Origin: Chloroflexota bacterium
GTDB lineage: Bacteria; Chloroflexota; Limnocylindria; P2-11E
Reading direction: 5' to 3'
Length of the DNA: 54,177 nucleotides
NCBI GenBank assembly: GCA_005889075.1
Contig: VBDQ01000071.1
Span: 1 to 54,177, forward strand
Below, piece by piece: positions 49,193 through 54,177 of the stretch (position 1 is the first letter of the stretch; every line of letters begins with the position of its first letter). Below the pieces are notes generated by a model that was not told the origin of the DNA, did no database searches, and saw nothing but the letters and a program-made list of their open reading frames with translations. The position numbers and the translations under genes are program-made.

Positions 49193-51682
49193 TTACGGTC
49201 CTCCCGTCGGCGGCAGGGGTGTCTGCGCGGCGGACGGGGCGCCCGGCACCTTCTCGGCGTCCTGAGCGCTCGCTGACAGAATCGGATTGGTGCTGTCCGC
49301 AACACCGACCGATTGGCTCGGCGGCGTCTCGAGCGTGACGGAGAAATCCTTCGTCCCGCCGTCGGCGAGGACGAACGTGTAGTCGGCAGGGAGTCGCACC
49401 AGCGGTGACACGTCGCTCGTCGTGAAACGCACGGCGCCCGCGTAGCTCGTCGCGACGTTCCCGTAGCGGTCCCTCGCCGTGACCGTCACGTTGAAGCCCT
49501 GGTTCATCGTCGCCGCCGTGGGCGCGCGCAGGTCGAGGGTCGCAGCTGGACCAGCGAGCACGTTCGTGCTCAAGATGCCGGTCATCGTCTGGGTCATGGT
49601 GTCGGTCGCCGTGATTGTCTGCGGCCCCGCCTTTGTGAGCGTTGCCGAGAAGGTGCTCTGTCCGCTGGCGAGCGTCGCGTCAGGCGGAAGGAGGACGCCG
49701 GGCGACGTGTCGCTGCTCGTGAAGTGCAGCGTTCCGGCGTAGCCCGGGTCGGTATTTCCGGAAGAGTCCTGGGCCGTTACGACGAAGGCGAACGCCCCGC
49801 CGGCCGTGGGCGTCGCCGTCGTGCTGAGGACGAAACGGTTCGCGGTGGCCTGCTGCGCGTTGACCGTAATGGCTACCGTCGTGGAGAGCGAGTTCGCGGG
49901 ATCGGACACGGTCACGGACTGGGAACCGGGAGTTGCGAGCGTGACCGGGAACGTCCCCTGACCGTTCGCGAGGGCCGAGTCCGATGGAAGCGTGACGCCT
50001 GATCCACTGTCGCCGCTCGCGAAGTGCACGGTGCCGCTGTAGGAGCTGACCGTGTTTCCCTGCGCATCCTCGGCCACGATCGCGACGTCGAACTGACGTC
50101 CGGACTGGACCGCGCCGGGCGCCGTCACCTTGAGGTCGTGGACGGCGGGTGGGAGCGCAGCGGCGGCGAAGGCCGAGAGCAGGTTCGCGGTGATCCGTTG
50201 GATCCGCGCATCCACATGGCTGCCAGAGAAGTCATCGAGGCCCCAAGTCCATGACGTCGTGCCCGATGAGAACACCCAAGCGCCGCTCGGGGCCTGGTAG
50301 ATGGATGCGCTCGCCACCTGAGCCTGTCCATCGACGTCGGTGAAGGGGGAGCGGGAGAGGATCGTGTGCGTGCCGTTCGGCCCGGGATAGGCCGGCATAT
50401 ATCCGTCCATCTCGTAGCCGACGATCCCCGAGATGCTGTCGCCGTCACGAAGTCCGGTCCCGGCGTAGATCCAGTGCGCGCTGTTCGTCACCACGTAGGG
50501 GAAGTTGTTGCCCCAGTCGACGTACGCGTTGTTCTGGACCCCGCGCAGGCGCTGCTCGGGACGATTCAGATAGGGGTCGCGCCACGAGACTGTCGTCGTC
50601 GCCCCTTTGACCGGGTCAAGGTTCGCATCGCGGTAGCAGACGATCACTCGATTCGGCACGCCCGCGGTCGAGGATTCGAAGCGGATCTGCACGCTCACGG
50701 CATCGGCGGAGAAGAAGGCGAGACCGACACCGGCGTCACGAGCGGTCTCGGCCGCGTCGTACATCTCTTTCGACCAGTACTCGTCGTGGCCGCCGGAGAG
50801 GAAGGCGCGGTGGGTGAGCAGGGCGGCGCCGTTCGCATGCGTGTCGACGTCCGTCGAGTACGTCACGTCGTATCCGTTCCGCTCGAGCCAACGGACGAGG
50901 TCGACCTCCCAGTAGAAAAAGTTGCCCGAACCGTCGTCGGCATACGGCCGATCGAACGAGACCTTTACCGCTCGAGCATCCCCGGCGATCGTGTTCGCGC
51001 CGAAGCTGTTGTACGCATAGAGGCTCTTCCCGGTTCGGCCGTCATTGGGGTAGTTGTTGTAGGCCTGGTCCGTCGCGATGGCTTGTTCGTACAGGTATGT
51101 CGCGGGTCGGCCGTCTCTGACGACGAACATCGCGTAGTTCTGATAACCGCGGTTGTTGGTGAGCACAGCGACGTAGAGCCCGCTCGTCCAGTCCGATCCG
51201 ACCGTGAACGTGTAGCTCGGGGTCCAGCTGCAGGCGATGAGACCGGTGCTCGCGTCCGGCTTACACGCGCTCTGTCGGATCCCGGCGAGCTGCCCGGCAT
51301 GGAGGCGAAGCCTGGCGCCCATCCCGTCGTACCAGCCGATGCGATAGACGTCGATGGAGTAGATCTGCGCCGGGTTCACCGACACGTAGAGGGTGAGGCT
51401 CTGGTTCTGGCCGACACTGGTTGCCGACGCGTAGCCCTTGATCTGTCCGGTCGCATCGTCCGCGATGAGGCCGAGCTGCCAGCCGCTCGAACCGGGCTGC
51501 TCGTTCTCGATCACGATCGGGTTGTCGGCAGCAAGTGCGACGTCCCGCAATGACGCCCGCCCGCCGCCCTGGAGAGCCGAGGCTAGCGTAAGCAGTAACA
51601 CGATCGATACTCGAGTTACGCGTCCTTCACGAAACCGGCGCCAGGACGTGTTGGTCGCCCTGGTCGCCGGCCCAATCGTCAT
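49193..51682 (-). CDS. Secreted DMFA2_C-like protein with Ig-like repeats
   Basis: The 829-residue protein has a hydrophobic N-terminus (VSIVLLLTLASALQ). The first 520 residues resemble the N,N-dimethylformamidase beta C-terminal domain: IENEQPGSSGWQLGLI, IDVYRIGWYDGMG, YLYEQAIATDQAYNNYPNDG, KVSFDRPYADDG, SGGHDEYWSKEMYDA and VTNSAHWIYAGTGLRDGD. About three filamin/Ig-like repeats of 99-100 residues follow (GTVHFASGD, GTLHFTSSD, GAVRFTTSD). Enzyme activity is not proven; a surface protein with a hydrolase-like head is likely. It is a tandem paralog of the next upstream gene. Confidence 0.85.
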   Translation of the reverse strand: MTIGPATRATNTSWRRFREGRVTRVSIVLLLTLASALQGGGRASLRDVALAADNPIVIENEQPGSSGWQLGLIADDATGQIKGYASATSVGQNQSLTLYVSVNPAQIYSIDVYRIGWYDGMGARLRLHAGQLAGIRQSACKPDASTGLIACSWTPSYTFTVGSDWTSGLYVAVLTNNRGYQNYAMFVVRDGRPATYLYEQAIATDQAYNNYPNDGRTGKSLYAYNSFGANTIAGDARAVKVSFDRPYADDGSGNFFYWEVDLVRWLERNGYDVTYSTDVDTHANGAALLTHRAFLSGGHDEYWSKEMYDAAETARDAGVGLAFFSADAVSVQIRFESSTAGVPNRVIVCYRDANLDPVKGATTTVSWRDPYLNRPEQRLRGVQNNAYVDWGNNFPYVVTNSAHWIYAGTGLRDGDSISGIVGYEMDGYMPAYPGPNGTHTILSRSPFTDVDGQAQVASASIYQAPSGAWVFSSGTTSWTWGLDDFSGSHVDARIQRITANLLSAFAAAALPPAVHDLKVTAPGAVQSGRQFDVAIVAEDAQGNTVSSYSGTVHFASGDSGSGVTLPSDSALANGQGTFPVTLATPGSQSVTVSDPANSLSTTVAITVNAQQATANRFVLSTTATPTAGGAFAFVVTAQDSSGNTDPGYAGTLHFTSSDTSPGVLLPPDATLASGQSTFSATLTKAGPQTITATDTMTQTMTGILSTNVLAGPAATLDLRAPTAATMNQGFNVTVTARDRYGNVATSYAGAVRFTTSDVSPLVRLPADYTFVLADGGTKDFSVTLETPPSQSVGVADSTNPILSASAQDAEKVPGAPSAAQTPLPPTGGP

Positions 51683-51693
51683 GTTCGTGAGCG

Positions 51694-54177
51694 CTACGGG
51701 AGCAGCGGCAGCTTGACATTGATCTGCGCGCTGGCCGTAAGTGCCCCGTTGGCGGTATCCGTCACCGTGACGGTCTGCGTCGTCACGGTGACGAGCGTGA
51801 CCGAGAAGTTACGCGTGCCGGCGTCGCCGCTCGTGAAGGTGTAATCAGCCGGCAGCGTCGCGAGAATATCGGAGCTCGTGAAGTGCACCGCACCGCGATA
51901 ACCGGTGGCCACGTTGCCGTAAGCGTCCTTTGCGGTGACCGTGACGCTGAAGGATTGGCTCGCCGTAACCGTTGCCGGCGCGATGAGTGTCAGGCTCGCC
52001 GCAGCGCCCGGCTTGACGGTGACGCTGAGCGTACCGGCGATCGTCGCGGTCACCGTGTCCCTCGCCGTGATGGTCTGCGCGCCAGCCTTGATGAGCGTCG
52101 CGGCGAACGTGCCCGTTCCGTTCGCGAGCGTCGCATCAGCGGGTAGGACCACGCCCGACGAGGTGTCGGTGGTCGTGAAGTGCACGCGCCCGGCGTAGGC
52201 CGTGTCGGTGTTCCCGTACGGGTCCTTCGCGGTCACGCTGAACGAGAAGGCCGTGCCCGCGGTGGGCGTCGAGTTCCCGGTGGCGAGCGCAAGCAGCGTC
52301 GCGGACGCCGCGCGGACAGTGACGCTAAGACCGCCGGTGATCGTCGCGTTGGCCATGTCAGTAGCGGTGATCGTCTGCGCTCCGGCCTTGATGAGCGTCG
52401 CGGAGAACGTGCCGGTGCCGCTCGCGAGCGTCGAGTTGGCAGGTAGCACGACCCCAACCGAGGCATCTGTGGTGGTGAAGTGCACCGTTCCGGCGTAGGA
52501 CGTGTCGGTGTTGCCGTAGGGGTCCAGAGCGGTCGCGGTCAGCGAGAACGCGGTGCCCGCCCGAGGCGTCGCGCTCGTCGCGAGCCCAATCCTCGTCGCG
52601 GCCGCCGCGCGCACGCTGGCACTCAGGGCGCCCGTGATGCTCGCCGTCGCAGTGTCCGTCCCAGTGATGGTCTGAGCGCCGGCCCTGATGAGCGTCGCCG
52701 AGAACGTGCCGATGCCGTTTGCCAGCGTGGTGTCGGCCGGCAGCACTACGCCTGAGCTTGTGTCGGTGCTGGTGAAGTGCACGGTGCCCGCGTAGGTGGG
52801 ATCCGTGTTCCCGGACGAGTCCTGCGCCGTGACCGTGAACGAGAACGCGGCGCCAGCGGTCGGCGTCGCCGTTGTGGTAAGCGCGAGGCGCGTCGCGCCC
52901 GCCCCGCCCACGGTGACGTTCAGGCCACCGGTGATGCTCGCCGTGACGGTATCTGTCGCGGTGATTGTCTCCGCGCCCGCCTTGATGAGCGTCGCGGAGA
53001 ACGTGCCGGCGCCGCTCGTCAGCGTTGCGTCAGCCGGGAGCTGCACGCCCGACGAGGTGTCTGTGCTCGTGAAGTGCACGGTTCCCGAGTAGCTGGGATC
53101 GGTGTTGCCCGACGAATCCTGCGCCGTCACTGTGAACGAGAAGGCCTTTCCGGACGTGGGCGTTGCGGTGGTCGCTAGGACGAAGTGGCTTGCGGCGCCG
53201 TGCTGAGCGCTCACGGTGAGCGTCGCGGTCGTCGAAAGCGCGTTCGCCGCGTCCGACACCGTCAGCGTCTGGGAGCCCGTCGTGGCGAGGGTCACGGAGA
53301 AGGTCCCCTGGCCGTTCGCCAGTGTCGAGTCAGGTGGAAGCACGACACCCGATGCCGTGTCGCCGCTCGCGAAGTGGACCGTTCCGGTGTATCCGGGGAC
53401 GGGGCTGCCCTGCGCGTCTTCAGCGACGACCGTGATGTTGAACGCCTGTCCCGCCGTGACCGTCGTCGGCGCGGTGAGCTTGAGGTCGTGGACCGTCTTG
53501 GGCGCGCCATTCAGGAAGGCGTTGAGCAGATTCACGGTCATCTGCTGGATCCGTGCGTCCTTATATGACTCGTAGTAGTTGTCGAGCCCCCAGCTCCAGA
53601 CCATCGTTCCCGCGGCGAACACCCATGCGCCACTCGGAGCCTGGTAGATCGACGTCTGCTGATACTCAGGCTTTGGAGGGTTCTCCCAGTTCAGATAGTT
53701 CGAATGCGATAAGAAGGTCTGATTCGTGCCGCCCGTCGGACCGGGGAAGTTCGATTGGTACCGGTCCATCTCGTAGAAGACGAGCCCCGGCACGCTGTCG
53801 CCGTCCTTGAAGCCGGTGCCGGCGTAGATCCAGTGGGAGCTGTTGGTCACCACGTAAGGCCATGTGTTGATGGTTCCATCCGACTTGGTCCAGTTGACCT
53901 CGTCCATGAACTGGATACCGAGGAGCGTCTGTTCGGCTCGGTTCACGGGTGGCTGGCGCCACTGCACTGTGGTCAGCGGTCCCTGGACGGGGTCGATGCT
54001 CGCGTCCTTGTAGCAGACCATCACCCGATTCGGGACCCCTGAGGCCGACGACTCGTAGCGGACCTGCCAGTAGACCGCGTTCGCCCCGAAGAACGCCAGG
54101 TTGACGCCGACGTCTCGCGCAGCTTGGACGGCGTCGTACATGCCGTTGGACCAGTATTCGTCGTGCCCCGCGGAGAA
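51694..54177 (-). CDS. Secreted DMFA2_C-like protein with seven Ig-like repeats (5' end outside window)
   Basis: The frame is open to the right edge, giving 827 residues; the N-terminus with the signal is missing. The head domain starts FSAGHDEYWSNGMYDAVQAA and includes VVTNSSHWIYAGTGFKDGD. About seven repeats of 99-100 residues follow, each with GTVHFTS(T/S)D, LPADxTLxxGxGTFSATLIK and AGAQTITATD; the DNA has a period of 297 or 300 bases at 51878-53369. It is a paralog of the gene at 49193. Such Ig-like arrays act as stalks or matrix-binding modules. Confidence 0.85.
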   Translation of the reverse strand, partial: FSAGHDEYWSNGMYDAVQAARDVGVNLAFFGANAVYWQVRYESSASGVPNRVMVCYKDASIDPVQGPLTTVQWRQPPVNRAEQTLLGIQFMDEVNWTKSDGTINTWPYVVTNSSHWIYAGTGFKDGDSVPGLVFYEMDRYQSNFPGPTGGTNQTFLSHSNYLNWENPPKPEYQQTSIYQAPSGAWVFAAGTMVWSWGLDNYYESYKDARIQQMTVNLLNAFLNGAPKTVHDLKLTAPTTVTAGQAFNITVVAEDAQGSPVPGYTGTVHFASGDTASGVVLPPDSTLANGQGTFSVTLATTGSQTLTVSDAANALSTTATLTVSAQHGAASHFVLATTATPTSGKAFSFTVTAQDSSGNTDPSYSGTVHFTSTDTSSGVQLPADATLTSGAGTFSATLIKAGAETITATDTVTASITGGLNVTVGGAGATRLALTTTATPTAGAAFSFTVTAQDSSGNTDPTYAGTVHFTSTDTSSGVVLPADTTLANGIGTFSATLIRAGAQTITGTDTATASITGALSASVRAAAATRIGLATSATPRAGTAFSLTATALDPYGNTDTSYAGTVHFTTTDASVGVVLPANSTLASGTGTFSATLIKAGAQTITATDMANATITGGLSVTVRAASATLLALATGNSTPTAGTAFSFSVTAKDPYGNTDTAYAGRVHFTTTDTSSGVVLPADATLANGTGTFAATLIKAGAQTITARDTVTATIAGTLSVTVKPGAAASLTLIAPATVTASQSFSVTVTAKDAYGNVATGYRGAVHFTSSDILATLPADYTFTSGDAGTRNFSVTLVTVTTQTVTVTDTANGALTASAQINVKLPLLP
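51878..53380 (-). repeat. Tandem ~300-bp repeats encoding Ig-like domains
   Basis: The marker GTGAAGTGCAC (plus strand) or a close variant occurs at 51878, 52175, 52475, 52772, 53069 and 53369, that is every 297 or 300 bases. Each unit encodes a 99- or 100-residue domain in the surface protein on the minus strand. Units are similar but not identical, which fits expansion by unequal crossing-over followed by drift. Confidence 0.85.

Noticed and set aside
51878-53380. CRISPR-like array
   Set aside because: The period is about 300 bases and codes for protein domains; no short spaced repeats exist.

Overview
The window is a gene-dense, high-GC bacterial chromosome segment. Gene content suggests a free-living Chloroflexota-like aerobe (Limnocylindria-type lineages come to mind), but this is inferred from style: NTG starts, many genes lacking a Shine-Dalgarno, Nuo subunits with unusual iron-sulfur domains, DUF951 and DUF881 proteins. 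It holds four tRNAs and no rRNA, CRISPR array or recognisable insertion sequence.

Layout. 1-1312: end of a gas-vesicle operon (GvpL/F end, GvpK, two GvpA/J proteins). 1326-4680: an overlapping histidine kinase and receiver-kinase pair. 4727-12707: tRNA-Pro, uracil-DNA glycosylase, a 12-codon lysine-rich ORF, a secreted CAP protein, a zinc ribbon divergent from a peroxiredoxin whose catalytic Cys codon is TGA (predicted selenoprotein), an HAD hydrolase, a rhodanese, a protein-repair methyltransferase and an amidohydrolase. 12715-20912: APH-like kinase, LON-domain protein, CoA-transferase, membrane protein, sugar kinase, an ECF sigma/anti-sigma pair with two matching promoters, a frameshifted lipoprotein and a frameshifted sugar-binding lipoprotein. 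21000-22825: two sugar ABC permeases on the minus strand. 22848-29809: tRNA-Pro and tRNA-Arg, two DUF881 proteins, DUF951, an MFS permease and a heterodimeric ABC exporter whose first subunit has an internal amber codon. 29820-33308: FecR-like protein, PhoD phosphatase, inositol monophosphatase. 33314-40755: a partial, rearranged complex I cluster (nuoB, nuoD, a truncated nuoI-nuoE fusion, nuoF, a NuoG/GltD/ferredoxin fusion) followed by midA. 40764-41492: tRNA-Val, an AraC remnant, DUF1801. 41489-54177, all minus: a cell-surface and polysaccharide cluster with two response regulators and three large secreted proteins sharing Ig-like repeats.

The strongest discoveries are: (i) the Sec-peroxiredoxin with a UGA exactly at the peroxidatic position and a SECIS-like hairpin just downstream; (ii) a twice-occurring structured intergenic element of about 95 nt (10317-10410 and 35091-35187) with compensatory base changes, probably an undescribed cis-acting RNA; (iii) two ECF promoters with identical spacing; (iv) a recurrent TAGACT box just upstream of leaderless genes and tRNAs; (v) the rearranged Nuo electron-input module beside midA. 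At least three frameshifts, one amber codon and one ATA in start position also occur, so assembly error is a standing alternative for some oddities.
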